Part shown: one piece after another, positions 19,911 through 28,175 of the stretch
Layout: the number at the start of each line of letters is the position of its first letter
Position numbering within the stretch: the first letter of the stretch is position 1
Notes under the pieces: model-generated
Told to the model about the DNA's origin: nothing
Databases searched by the model: none
Seen by the model: the letters and a program-made list of their open reading frames with translations, nothing else
Translations under genes and position numbers: made by a program
Source: UBA7328 sp965247965
GTDB taxonomy: Bacteria; Bacteroidota; Bacteroidia; Chitinophagales; Saprospiraceae
Length of the DNA stretch: 64,000 nucleotides
Reading direction: 5' to 3'
NCBI GenBank assembly: GCA_965247965.1
Contig: OZ252053.1
Coordinates: forward strand, 4,464,001-4,528,000

Positions 19911-20189
19911 TAATCGCTAATTATAAGCAAGTTAGAAATTTACAAAATTCCTGATATTTTCATTTTGACCTTGAGCATTCTTAACCCGAAAAATTTACAG
20001 GAGTTTTCCGCCTAAAGGGCCAGCGATTTGCAAAATATTGATTATCAGTGGTTTGCAATTACTCTGCTACCTCAGACCGCATTCATAGTCTCCTAATTTT
20101 TAGGCATCTAATCTGGAATATTAGGTATCCCAGATCCCTAAACTGAGAATTGCTGGTATATATAGAGATTAAAGAATAACTTTTCTATT

Positions 20190-20413
20190 CAATAGTCCGT
20201 GAAGGAAATATTTCATAACTCGTTGATACTCAATCTTAGAATTATGGATAAATTATTAAAACTAAAGTATCGTCTGAACCGAAACTTGCATTTTAATAGG
20301 ATTGCCAAATAAGCAGGCCATAAATACTTGATAATCAGCGTTATAGAAAATCTTGAATTTAAGATACTGCTGTTAACACTTCGAATTTGGCCGAAATCCT
20401 TCACGAACTATTG
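20190..20413. repeat. 224-bp segment bounded by inverted repeats (MITE-like)
   Basis: CAATAGTCCGTGAAGGA at 20190 is matched in inverted orientation at the other end (CAATAGTTCGTGAAGGA on the minus strand, ending at 20413), 16 of 17 bases. The interior is A/T-rich and non-coding. It sits 27 bases upstream of the arylsulfotransferase-like gene. Size and structure fit a miniature transposable element, but no clear target duplication and no second copy is visible here. Confidence 0.5.
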
Positions 20414-20439
20414 CTATTGCAAATCGTTAAATAATCACG

Positions 20440-22104
20440 ATGACTAGACTATTACCATCGAGCGCCTTTTGTATGTTTCTCACACTGACATGCCTTGGCC
20501 AGAATACTGTTGGTACTTTAAGTCTCAAGGATGACCTCGCATACGAAGGATACAACCTAATCTACCCACACAATCAATCGAACGTATACCTTATAAATAA
20601 TTGCGGAGATATTCTTCATTCCTGGACTGATGATATAGACTTTCGACCCGGTAACGTGGCTTACCTCCTAGAAAATGGAAATTTGGTAAAAACAAAAAGA
20701 CGCAGTGTTTCTGTAAATGATCCAATATGGGCAGGAGGAGGCGGAGCAATAATAGATATTCGGGATTGGGATAATAATGTCTTGGCCATTTATAAATTGA
20801 ATAATGAAAATGACCGGCTGCATCACGATATAGCTATTACTGGAAAGGGTACGGTCCTGATGATCGCGTGGGAACTTAAGTCGAATGACGAGGTGACACA
20901 AGCCGGAAGAGACTCTGCACTGTTAGCTAATGAAATATTATGGCCCGATTACATTCTGGAATGGGATCCTATAAGTGATGTGATCATTTGGGAATGGCAC
21001 GTATGGGATCACCTCATTCAAGATTTTGATGAAACAAAAGATAACTTTGGTGTTGTAGGAGACCATGCTGAGCTTATCGATATTAATTACGACGAGCATG
21101 ACGGTCATCAGGACTGGCTTCATGCCAATAGCATGCACTACAACTCATTCCTCAATCACATTCTGATCAGTATTCCCTATTTCAACGAGATCTGGATTAT
21201 TGATCACTCTACGACCACAGAAGAAGCTGCTTCTCATCAGGGAGGTAACAGCGGAAAAGGAGGGGACTTGCTCTACCGATGGGGTAACCCACAGGCGTAT
21301 GGGGTGGGAACAATTGAAGACAAACACTTATTTTTTCAACATGGAGCAAAATGGGTTGATCCATCTGCCGAATTAGATTCAGAGGATTACGGACTAATTA
21401 GCCTTTACAATAACAGGGTGAATACAAATTATTCTTCTCTTAATGTTTTTCGTGCCGAATTTGATATGTATGACAATCAATATCGTAGTCGTGATAGGCG
21501 CTTTTTACCTATTGACTTTGTTGTTGACCTTGTACATCCCGATACTTTGGAGATGGCCTCTTCCAACGGTTTGTCCAGCGTCCAAATTCTTCCCAATGAC
21601 AATCTTTTGGCCATTGCAGGAAGATGGGGATATGCATATGAGTTGACACCTACCAACGATCTAGTCTGGGAATACAGGGTGCCACTTCGAGGAGGGGACC
21701 CTGTGGAACAAGGTACTGAACTAACCATAAATAACAATATCACTTTTAGAATTGACCGTTATTCAGTTGATTACCCAGCTTTTGACAACCGTGAGTTAAC
21801 TTCAGGTTCAAGGCTTGAGCTGAATCCTAACTCGTTTGTCTGCAATGTAATATCTGCAACACAGGACGACGTCATTATCAATAAAAACATGCAGCTTATC
21901 CAGAATCCAATTGTTAATATTCTTCGCATAGATGTTCGAAAAGGAGATTTTATTGAAATGGTCGACTTGGCTGGTCATGTGTCAAAAAGAGTTTATGTGA
22001 GTAAAGGCATAAATGAAATTGACATTTACGATATTCAAAATGGCCTTTATATTATCAGGAATGAATTTGGAGAAACATTCAAAATCTTAAAACTTGGGTT
22101 TTAG
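20440..22104 (+). CDS. Arylsulfotransferase-family (ASST-like) secreted protein
   Basis: 554 residues with a signal peptide (MTRLLPSSAFCMFLTLTCLG). The beta-propeller sequence with YLINNCGDILHSW, LLENGNLVKTKR, DRLHHDIAITGKGTVLMIAWE, WEWHVWDHLIQDFD and HANSMHYNSFLNHILISI matches the ASST family, which transfers sulfate between phenolic compounds in some members. In Bacteroidota many relatives have no known substrate. The C-terminal about 75 residues (MQLIQNPIVNILRIDV ... NGLYIIRNEFGETFKILKLGF) look like a T9SS type-A sorting domain, so surface export is expected. A single gene with no obvious operon partner. Confidence 0.82.
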   Translation: MTRLLPSSAFCMFLTLTCLGQNTVGTLSLKDDLAYEGYNLIYPHNQSNVYLINNCGDILHSWTDDIDFRPGNVAYLLENGNLVKTKRRSVSVNDPIWAGGGGAIIDIRDWDNNVLAIYKLNNENDRLHHDIAITGKGTVLMIAWELKSNDEVTQAGRDSALLANEILWPDYILEWDPISDVIIWEWHVWDHLIQDFDETKDNFGVVGDHAELIDINYDEHDGHQDWLHANSMHYNSFLNHILISIPYFNEIWIIDHSTTTEEAASHQGGNSGKGGDLLYRWGNPQAYGVGTIEDKHLFFQHGAKWVDPSAELDSEDYGLISLYNNRVNTNYSSLNVFRAEFDMYDNQYRSRDRRFLPIDFVVDLVHPDTLEMASSNGLSSVQILPNDNLLAIAGRWGYAYELTPTNDLVWEYRVPLRGGDPVEQGTELTINNNITFRIDRYSVDYPAFDNRELTSGSRLELNPNSFVCNVISATQDDVIINKNMQLIQNPIVNILRIDVRKGDFIEMVDLAGHVSKRVYVSKGINEIDIYDIQNGLYIIRNEFGETFKILKLGF

Positions 22105-22307
22105 ACAAAGACATTTTTGTTAGCAATGGTTACCGGCGGTATGCTCTTGTCAATGTTTTTATTGTTGGTGGTATTTATAATGGCCGATTGAGATTGTTAA
22201 AAAGAAATTAATCCATTTTGTTATCAGGCAACTTTACCGAATGCCAATCGTTTTAGTGTCGGTTTATTTTATTGGGACTTTTGCAAATATCAAGTGCGGT
22301 ATCAAAA

Positions 22308-23249
22308 ATGAATGAATGGGGGGCTACAGGCTTTCCATTTTTCTTTCTTGTTGATTTTGAGTTGACCAATGCACAAGTTTACAGTCTTGATAATCTAGAT
22401 TCTGATATTTATTTTGACATAGAGGGATATCGTAATTTTGACAGCTATCAAAAGGACGAACCATTAGGTATTAAAATACTGTCCTTTTCACCCAAAGAAT
22501 ATCAAGCCGCATTTAAAAACGTAAAAAACGAGATCAGAAAAGGCAATTCTTATTTGATTAATCTGACTTGGCGGCATCAGATCGATTGCGGCGCTGCTAC
22601 CTTAAAGGAAATATTTTTTGCGAGTAAGTCTAAGTACCGACTTTATTTCAAAGATAAATTTGTCGTGTTCTCGCCAGAAACATTTGTAAAAATAACCGAT
22701 GGCGAAATATCCTCTTACCCAATGAAAGGAACGATCGATGCCGATATTCCAAATGCTTCTTATAGAATACTCAATGATGCTAAGGAGAGAGCGGAGCACA
22801 ATACCATTGTGGATTTGATTAGGAATGATTTGAGCAAGGTTGCGAAAGAAGTGAAAGTTGACAACTTTAGATACATAGAACGCATCCAAAGCTCAAAAAA
22901 GAATCTGTTACAAGTAAGTTCGAAAATTACCGGGAAGTTGCGTTCTAATTATGAGGAAAAGCTAGGAGATATATTCTTCTCACTCTTACCTGCTGGCAGC
23001 ATTTCTGGCGCTCCGAAAAAGAAGACTATGCAAATTATTAAATTCGCTGAAAAATATCGCCGGGGATATTATACCGGAGTTTGTGGCATTTTTGATGGTC
23101 AAAACCTCAATTCCTTCGTCATGATACGCTTTATTGAAAAAAAGGATGGCGAATTCTTTTATTTCAGCGGAGGCGGTGTGACTTCGATGAGCGAGGTTCA
23201 CAAAGAATATCAGGAAATGCTTGATAAAATCTATGTTCCTACGACCTAA
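22308..23249 (+). CDS. pabB: Aminodeoxychorismate synthase component I (PabB)
   Basis: Makes 4-amino-4-deoxychorismate from chorismate for folate synthesis. 313 residues from the ATG at 22308 (MNEWGATGFPFFFLVDFE); a TTG start 12 codons earlier is less likely. The chorismate-binding core carries GNSYLINLTW, YPMKGTID (the conserved Lys of the PIKGT motif), RAEHNTIVDLIRNDLSKVA, LPAGSISGAPKKKTMQII and YYTGVCGIFDG. It is the short form without the long N-terminal domain common in other bacteria. Its 3' end overlaps the next gene (pabC-like) by 17-29 bases, indicating translational coupling. Confidence 0.93.
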   Translation: MNEWGATGFPFFFLVDFELTNAQVYSLDNLDSDIYFDIEGYRNFDSYQKDEPLGIKILSFSPKEYQAAFKNVKNEIRKGNSYLINLTWRHQIDCGAATLKEIFFASKSKYRLYFKDKFVVFSPETFVKITDGEISSYPMKGTIDADIPNASYRILNDAKERAEHNTIVDLIRNDLSKVAKEVKVDNFRYIERIQSSKKNLLQVSSKITGKLRSNYEEKLGDIFFSLLPAGSISGAPKKKTMQIIKFAEKYRRGYYTGVCGIFDGQNLNSFVMIRFIEKKDGEFFYFSGGGVTSMSEVHKEYQEMLDKIYVPTT

Positions 23250-23844
23250 AGAAGACCTGCTCATTGAAACGATTAAAATTTGGAACAACCGAATTTTGAA
23301 TCTGGGCTATCACCAGGAACGGATAAGTAAAAGCCTTTTTAGCATATATGGATGCAATAATGTGCCAATGGACATTGACCGCATAAAGAATGAAGTGGAG
23401 CAACTTAACATTGAAGCACACAAGTTGCGCATCATTTATAGCCCGACTTATTTCGAGTATGACATTGAGTCCTACCAGTTAAAAAAGATAGAATCACTGC
23501 ATCTTGTCAAATCCGATCTCAGTTACAATTTCAAATTTTTAGATCGTAATGGGTTGGATGAATTATTCACTCTAAGAGGCGTTGCAGATGACATATTAAT
23601 TGTAAGAGACGGATTTTTGACGGATACATATTATTGTAATATTGCCTTAAGAAAAAATCATAAGTGGTATACTCCGGAGGTCCCACTCCTCTATGGTACA
23701 AAAAGACAGCAACTTCTGGATGACGAAATCATCCAAAGCGTGCCAATAAGACCAACAGACATAAAAAATTATGAAGCTATCCGATTGTTCAATGCCATGA
23801 TCGAATTTGGCGAAATCGAAATAAGTACCTGTGCGATCATCTAA
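23221..23844 (+). CDS. pabC: Aminotransferase class IV, probable aminodeoxychorismate lyase
   Basis: 207 residues from the ATG at 23221, overlapping pabB; a start at the ATG 23233 (MFLRPKEDLLIET) is equally plausible. PLP-enzyme of the branched-chain aminotransferase/ADC-lyase fold: LNLGYHQERI near the start, a candidate PLP lysine in YNFKFLDR, RDGFLTDTYYCNIAL in place of the usual DGxVxEx(S/T)xxN segment, and TPEVPLLYGTKRQQLLDD. It would release pyruvate from aminodeoxychorismate to give p-aminobenzoate. Shorter than the usual about 270 residues; pairing with pabB is the main support for the specific function. Confidence 0.85.
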   Translation: MIKSMFLRPKEDLLIETIKIWNNRILNLGYHQERISKSLFSIYGCNNVPMDIDRIKNEVEQLNIEAHKLRIIYSPTYFEYDIESYQLKKIESLHLVKSDLSYNFKFLDRNGLDELFTLRGVADDILIVRDGFLTDTYYCNIALRKNHKWYTPEVPLLYGTKRQQLLDDEIIQSVPIRPTDIKNYEAIRLFNAMIEFGEIEISTCAII

Positions 23845-24021
23845 GCAAAAGCGAAAATTTTAAACAGAAACTTTAATGTATTTTTTGGCAATGAATTTTC
23901 CAGCAGAGCTAGACAAGTGCACCTTCTAAAATGTTGAGACGAATCCTGGAATGCCAAATTTATCGCCTTGCAAGAATGTTTAGGAAGAAACCCAAATTTT
24001 CATATTATATTTATAATTAAT

Positions 24022-24903
24022 ATGAATGAATCATTCTTCAAGTACTTGCAATTCGAAAAGAGATATTCTCAGCACACCCTGACTGCCTATAAAGACGATC
24101 TCCTTCAATTTCGAAGATTTTTGGTCAATCGATATGAGATTTTCAAAATTGAAAATGCAGATCATCGCCATGTACGTTCCTGGATTGTACATATGATGCA
24201 AAATGATTACGCGGCCCGTTCCATAAATCGGAAAATATCAACACTGAAGAGCTATTTCAAATATTTAAGAAAAAGAGGCTTGGTCGGTAATAACCCAATG
24301 AGCAAGATCATTTCTCCAAAATCAAACAAAAGATTACCAGAATTTATTCGCGAGAAGCACATCGAAAACCTGGAAATGTACCTAAAAGCGGATGATTCCT
24401 TCTCCGGACGAAGAGATGCTCTTGTTATCTTGCTTCTCTACGAATTGGGTTTGCGTCGATCCGAACTCATAAACCTCAACGATTCTGACATAGATTTTCT
24501 TCGAAACTACCTCAAAGTATTAGGCAAAGGGAATAAAGAAAGATTAGTACCTATTTCCGATCAGACGATACTGCTTCTGAAGCAATACATAGAGAAAAGA
24601 AATCAGGAATTTGATGAAACCAGGACCACGTTGCTAGTAACGGATAAAGGAAAGCTAATGTACCCGAAATACGTCTATAACTTGTGCAAGAAATATCTCG
24701 GAGCAGTGTCACCTAACGATTATCTCGGCCCCCACGTCTTGCGTCACAGCTTTGCCACCCACCTTGCTAATAATGGAGCGGATCTCAATGCTATCAAAGA
24801 ATTGCTTGGACATTCAAGCCTGGCAGCCACACAAATATATATGCACAATACTATTGACCGACTGAAGGAAGTATATCAGAAGAGTCATCCCAAAGCCAGG
24901 TAG
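24022..24903 (+). CDS. xerC: Tyrosine recombinase XerC/XerD type
   Basis: Resolves chromosome dimers at dif together with its partner recombinase. 293 residues from the ATG at 24022, which gives the normal start MNESFFKYLQFEKRYSQHTL; upstream in-frame codons do not match the family. The SAM-like N-terminal DNA-binding domain covers about residues 1-85. The catalytic domain has R in LGLRRSEL, K in GKGNKER, HVLRHSFATHL, LLGHSSL and the nucleophile Tyr in TQIYMHNT. It sits upstream of the tRNA-tuf block, a position common in Bacteroidota, so it is the housekeeping enzyme and not a phage or island integrase. Confidence 0.93.
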   Translation: MNESFFKYLQFEKRYSQHTLTAYKDDLLQFRRFLVNRYEIFKIENADHRHVRSWIVHMMQNDYAARSINRKISTLKSYFKYLRKRGLVGNNPMSKIISPKSNKRLPEFIREKHIENLEMYLKADDSFSGRRDALVILLLYELGLRRSELINLNDSDIDFLRNYLKVLGKGNKERLVPISDQTILLLKQYIEKRNQEFDETRTTLLVTDKGKLMYPKYVYNLCKKYLGAVSPNDYLGPHVLRHSFATHLANNGADLNAIKELLGHSSLAATQIYMHNTIDRLKEVYQKSHPKAR

Positions 24904-25334
24904 GTAGATTAGGTTTTCGCGTCCTCTAAATGGCTCAATGGAACCACATGGAGCAATGTCACAATTAAGTTGACAGTGGGCAGGTCTCAGTCCTTGCCTG
25001 CAATAGCAATCATTAAATGAGAATATTTTTGATAAGTATGAATCTTAGCGATATTCCAGGTAAACTCTACCACACAAATAAAGGTGCATCAATCAAGGGC
25101 AAGAGCCACAGTCTGCTAGGCACCAACTGTGGACTGAAGACAGACCGTCAAACCATTTAGAAGTGATTACTTCCAATAAAGGAATGGCTCACATTCAAGA
25201 CCCTAAATTATTTTCTCCACATGGTTTCCAATTTGTTTTATTTCTTATACTTTTGCAAAACTTTTCTGGAAAGGTCTGGAAAAGTGGTGGCATAAGATTG
25301 AATTGGCATAAGATTGCGGCGCCTAAATGGTTTC
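24904..25334. other. Intergenic region between xerC and the tRNA block
   Basis: 431 bases without a supported gene. A 40-codon open frame (25038-25160) has no known relatives that I recognise. In several Bacteroidota the ribosome-hibernation gene hpf/raiA lies between xerC and these tRNAs; nothing resembling it is present here. A candidate promoter is at 25248-25255. Confidence 0.5.
25248..25255 (+). promoter_or_regulatory. Candidate -7 element for the tRNA-tuf transcript
   Basis: TACTTTTG matches the Bacteroidota -7 consensus TAnnTTTG. A TTTG at 25232-25235 is nearer than the usual -33 spacing, so the upstream element is not convincing. If real, transcription would run through the tRNA-like repeats and the four tRNAs into tuf. 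Confidence 0.35.
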
Positions 25335-25399
25335 GCAGTGTAGCTCAATTGGCCAGGGTGAACCTGATAAGTATCGGAAGAGTGTAAGTTCTGAAATAG
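25335..25399 (+). repeat. Degenerate copy of the tRNA-Thr-like unit
   Basis: This segment aligns with the 78-bp units that follow (GTGTAGCTCAATTGGCCAGG, then a CTGATAAGTATCGG version of the hairpin, then TTCTGAAATAG) but with many substitutions and about 94 bases before the next clean copy. It looks like an older member of the same array. Confidence 0.65.
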
Positions 25400-25492
25400 T
25401 CATCCCGATAGGAAAATTCCTTCATTGAATCTATGGAGTAGATGCTAAGATCTTGAAAAATGGATTGAGATGAAGCTGCAAAAAGGATAAAC

Positions 25493-25965
25493 GCCAATGT
25501 AGCTCAGTTGGCCAGAGCATCCCGATAAGAATCGGGAGGGTCGGGATTTTGAAATAGAGATGGGATAAACGCCGATGTAGCTCAGTTGGCCAGAGCATCC
25601 CGATAAGAATCGCATATGCATCAACTCTAACTTAACATATATGACAATTAACAATGTAAAAAGAATTGACTACCTGTGTTTTAACCTAATATTTGGGAAT
25701 CTAACCATAGAACAAAAGTGCAGGAAAATTCAAAGTTCTTCACTATGTGGCAGTCCAATGTTTGCCTGTATAATGTTAATAATCAAAAGAATACATATTC
25801 ATAAATAAAATATAAGTTAAACTAAGGTTGATGCCAATGCGATAAGAATCGGGAGGGTCGGGATTTTGAAATAGAGATGGGATAAACGCCGATGTAGCTC
25901 AGTTGGCCAGAGCAGCCCGATAAGAATCGGGAGGGTCGGGATTTTGAAATAGAGATGGGATAAAC
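25493..25965 (+). repeat. Tandem array of three 78-bp tRNA-Thr-like units
   Basis: Units at 25493-25570, 25571-25887 (interrupted by a 227-bp MITE plus its 12-bp duplication) and 25888-25965 are nearly identical and run directly into the true tRNA-Thr gene at 25966. Each unit starts with the same 26-27 bases as that tRNA (5' acceptor strand, D arm). The anticodon arm is replaced by an 18-base hairpin CCCGATAAGAATCGGG, followed by a decayed T arm (GGGTCGGGATTTTGAAAT). The 3' acceptor strand no longer pairs, so the units are not functional tRNAs. Confidence 0.88.
25613..25839. mobile_element. 227-bp MITE with IS4-family ends
   Basis: A non-coding element whose left end matches the right end of the IS4-family element at 5283-6713 (identical over 25 bases from position 6 inward) and whose right end matches that element's left end (first 17 bases identical, CATTGGCATCAACCTTA). 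It is flanked by the 12-bp duplication CGATAAGAATCG (25601-25612 and 25840-25851). Neighbouring uninterrupted 78-bp units show the empty site. The interior carries no transposase sequence, so it would need the IS4-type enzyme in trans. Confidence 0.88.
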
Positions 25966-26039
25966 GCCGATGTAGCTCAGTTGGCCAGAGCAGCTGATTT
26001 GTAATCAGCGGGTCGGGGGTTCGAATCCCTCCATCGGCT
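25966..26039 (+). tRNA. tRNA-Thr (anticodon TGT)
   Basis: 74 nt. Acceptor strands GCCGATG/CATCGGC pair fully; the anticodon arm GCTGA-TTTGTAA-TCAGC shows TGT; the T arm has GGTTCGAATCC. CCA is not encoded. First of the four-tRNA cluster upstream of tuf. Confidence 0.97.
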
Positions 26040-26124
26040 CTTAGCCAATTCGACTTTCCAACAGCTTTGAATATGGCAGTCATTGTGATAGCGAAATATT
26101 GCGCTAAGACGAACATATCAAAAA

Positions 26125-26207
26125 GGGGGTGCGCCGGAGTTGGAGAGCCGGGCCAGACTGTAAATCTGGTGTCTATGACTGAATAGGTTCGATTCCTATC
26201 ACCCCCA
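26125..26207 (+). tRNA. tRNA-Tyr (anticodon GTA)
   Basis: 83 nt, with the long variable arm expected for tRNA-Tyr. Acceptor GGGGGTG/CACCCCC, anticodon arm CCAGA-CTGTAAA-TCTGG, T loop GGTTCGATTCC. CCA is not encoded. Confidence 0.97.
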
Positions 26208-26321
26208 CTGTGCCCTGCGAAGCCTCGGCGAAGTAGAGCCGTTGTTTTTGAAAAAATAATGAATTCACCTATGCTGGGACTGCGGTGGAACGTTTACCTT
26301 CGCTAAAGCTACGGTGGACAC

Positions 26322-26394
26322 GCGGGAGTAGCTCAGTTGGTAGAGCATCAGCCTTCCAAGCTGAGGGTCGCGGGTTCGAATCTCGTCTCCCGCT
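26322..26394 (+). tRNA. tRNA-Gly (anticodon TCC)
   Basis: 73 nt. Acceptor GCGGGAG/CTCCCGC, anticodon arm TCAGC-CTTCCAA-GCTGA, T arm GGGTTCGAATCTC. CCA is not encoded. The 114-base spacer before it contains short GC-rich palindromic pieces. Confidence 0.97.
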
Positions 26395-26455
26395 CGAATT
26401 TGGAGTCACGAATGAGGATTTGTGAGATTAGGATAGAAGCTACAAAAGGAATTAC

Positions 26456-26527
26456 GCCAATGTAGCTCAGCGGTAGAGCACCTCCATGGTAAGGAGGGGG
26501 TCGGGGGTTCAAATCCCTTCATTGGCT
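26456..26527 (+). tRNA. tRNA-Thr (anticodon GGT)
   Basis: 72 nt. Acceptor GCCAATG/CATTGGC, anticodon arm CCTCC-ATGGTAA-GGAGG, T arm GGGTTCAAATCCC. It ends 54 bases before the tuf start; the order Thr-Tyr-Gly-Thr-tuf is conserved across many bacteria. Confidence 0.97.
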
Positions 26528-26581
26528 CAAAAGAAGAAAAAGCAAAATATTTAATAAACTAAAAATTTAAAATTATTTCAG

Positions 26582-27778
26582 ATGGCCAAGGAAATGTTTC
26601 AAAGGACGAAACCTCACGTTAATATTGGTACAATTGGTCACGTAGACCATGGCAAAACTACATTGACAGCGGCGATTACTAATGTGCTATCCGAAGCAGG
26701 ATTGGCGGAAAGTATGGGATACGATTCCATAGATAATGCGCCCGAAGAAAAAGAAAGGGGAATTACAATCAACACAGCACACGTAGAATACGAAACGGAA
26801 AATCGCCATTATGCTCACGTAGATTGCCCGGGTCACGCAGATTATGTAAAAAATATGGTGACAGGCGCTGCCCAAATGGACGGCGCTATACTCGTTGTCG
26901 CTGCCACTGATGGCCCAATGCCGCAGACCAGAGAACATATTCTTCTTTGCCGTCAGGTAGGGGTGCCTAAAATCGTGGTATTCATGAACAAAGTGGATTT
27001 GGTGGATGATGAAGAAATGTTGGAACTCGTAGAGATGGAAGTACGTGAGCTATTAGATCAATATGAATTTGACGGTGTTGGTTCGGCAGTGATCAAAGGT
27101 TCTGCTTTAAAAGCTCTCGAAGGAGATGCAGATGGAAAAGCGCAAATAATAGAACTAATGGCGGCTGTGGATGCACAAATCCCTGAGCCGGTCAGAGATG
27201 TGGATAAAGATTTCCTTATGCCGATCGAAGATGTATTCTCTATTACAGGTAGAGGTACGGTAGCTACAGGTAGAATTGAAAGAGGAGTCATCAATACAGG
27301 AGATCCAGTTGAGATCGTAGGTATGATGTTGCCGGGAGAAAAACCGCTCACTTCTGTGGTAACAGGAGTAGAAATGTTTAGGAAGATATTGGAAAGAGGA
27401 GAAGCCGGTGATAATGCAGGTATACTTCTAAGAGGCATTGACAAGAATGATATTAGAAGAGGAATGGTAATCTGTAAACCAAAATCGGTAAATCCGCACT
27501 CTCATTTCAAGTGCGAAGTGTATGTACTTGGCAAAGATGAAGGTGGAAGGCATACTCCATTCTTTAATGGTTATCGACCACAGTTTTATTTTAGGACTAC
27601 TGATGTAACTGGTGATGTAAAATTGGCAGATGGAGTAGAAATGGTCATGCCCGGTGACAATGTATCCGTTGAGGTGAAATTGATCAATCCGATTGCAATG
27701 GAAAAAGGATTGAGATTTGCCATAAGAGAAGGAGGAAGAACAGTAGGAGCAGGACAGGTTACGGAAATTATTGACTAA
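26582..27778 (+). CDS. tuf: Elongation factor Tu
   Basis: Delivers aminoacyl-tRNA to the ribosome as a GTP complex. 398 residues, normal length. G1 GHVDHGKT (19-26), the switch-I region with RGITINTAHVEYE, G3 DCPGHADY, G4 NKVD and G5 GSALKALEG are intact, and domains 2 and 3 follow (GRGTVATGRIERG, HSHFKCEVYVL, ending GAGQVTEIID). Only this copy is visible. It follows the four tRNA genes and precedes a hairpin, tRNA-Trp and secE. Confidence 0.99.
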   Translation: MAKEMFQRTKPHVNIGTIGHVDHGKTTLTAAITNVLSEAGLAESMGYDSIDNAPEEKERGITINTAHVEYETENRHYAHVDCPGHADYVKNMVTGAAQMDGAILVVAATDGPMPQTREHILLCRQVGVPKIVVFMNKVDLVDDEEMLELVEMEVRELLDQYEFDGVGSAVIKGSALKALEGDADGKAQIIELMAAVDAQIPEPVRDVDKDFLMPIEDVFSITGRGTVATGRIERGVINTGDPVEIVGMMLPGEKPLTSVVTGVEMFRKILERGEAGDNAGILLRGIDKNDIRRGMVICKPKSVNPHSHFKCEVYVLGKDEGGRHTPFFNGYRPQFYFRTTDVTGDVKLADGVEMVMPGDNVSVEVKLINPIAMEKGLRFAIREGGRTVGAGQVTEIID

Positions 27779-27803
27779 ATATTTCAGTTATATAAATAAT
27801 ACG

Positions 27804-27845
27804 GACGATAAGCGGTTCCGCTATAAAGCGGGGTCGCTTATTGTC
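27804..27845 (+). terminator. Hairpin between tuf and tRNA-Trp
   Basis: GACGATAAGCG (27804-27814) pairs with CGCTTATTGTC (27835-27845) with one G-U pair, and an inner CCGCT/AGCGG stem extends it. No strong T-run follows, so it could be a weak terminator or an RNA-processing site that separates tuf from the downstream genes. Confidence 0.55.
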
Positions 27846-27880
27846 GTTTGATAATTTGTGTAGAAAAACACTCAAAAAAT

Positions 27881-27953
27881 ACGGGTATAGCTCAACTGGT
27901 AGAGCGATGGTCTCCAAAACCATAGGCTGTGGGTTCGAGTCCTACTACCCGTG
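27881..27953 (+). tRNA. tRNA-Trp (anticodon CCA)
   Basis: 73 nt. Acceptor ACGGGTA/TACCCGT, anticodon arm ATGGT-CTCCAAA-ACCAT, T arm GGGTTCGAGTCC. CCA is not encoded. It lies 14 bases ahead of secE, the usual arrangement. Confidence 0.97.
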
Positions 27954-27967
27954 CAAAGAAAACACGA

Positions 27968-28162
27968 ATGGAATCTTTATTCGGGAATATAAAGGAAAGC
28001 TATAACGAATTAGTGCACAAAGTGACTTGGCCAAGCATGCCAAATCTACTCAGCAGCACACGTGTAGTATTGACAGGAAGTGTGATTATTGCGCTGATCA
28101 TATTTTTGATGGATGGCATTTCCAGGAACATACTTGAGGTGATATACAACTTAGGAGCTTAA
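27968..28162 (+). CDS. secE: Preprotein translocase subunit SecE
   Basis: 64 residues, the short single-span form. The ATG at 27968 is chosen because anything upstream in this frame is tRNA-Trp sequence. The amphipathic segment ESYNELVHKVTWPSMPNLLSST carries the conserved K-V-x-W-P motif, and one membrane helix (VVLTGSVIIALIIFLMDGI) follows. It stabilises SecY in the membrane channel. It lies between tRNA-Trp and nusG, as in most bacteria. Confidence 0.95.
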   Translation: MESLFGNIKESYNELVHKVTWPSMPNLLSSTRVVLTGSVIIALIIFLMDGISRNILEVIYNLGA

Positions 28163-28175
28163 ATAAAATAATCCT

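Larger units (their letters stand above)
19568..20439. other. Intergenic region with two palindromic structures
   Basis: 872 bases with no supported gene. A 60-codon open frame at 19597-19779 has no recognisable family and probably belongs to the tail of the preceding transposon. A hairpin lies at 19880-19910 and an inverted-repeat-bounded segment at 20190-20413; both are listed separately. Confidence 0.5.

Noticed and set aside
24022..24903. Integrase of a genomic island using the tRNA-Thr gene as attachment site
   Set aside because: The protein is a XerC/D housekeeping recombinase in a conserved chromosomal position, and the repeats copy the 5' half of the tRNA, while islands duplicate the 3' half.
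25038..25160. 40-codon open frame beginning MNLSDIPGKLYHT
   Set aside because: No family resemblance and no coding signal beyond being open.
25493..25965. CRISPR array
   Set aside because: Units are full 78-bp tandem repeats with no unique spacers and no cas genes nearby.
25493..25965. Three extra functional tRNA genes
   Set aside because: The 3' acceptor strand does not pair with GCCGATG, the T loop is decayed and the anticodon arm has the wrong loop size.
25817..26116. A 99-codon minus-strand open frame with ADGGIRTPDPLITNQLL, and a similar one at 25445-25654
   Set aside because: They are antisense readings of the tRNA-Thr gene and the tRNA-like repeats, a well-known kind of spurious protein call.
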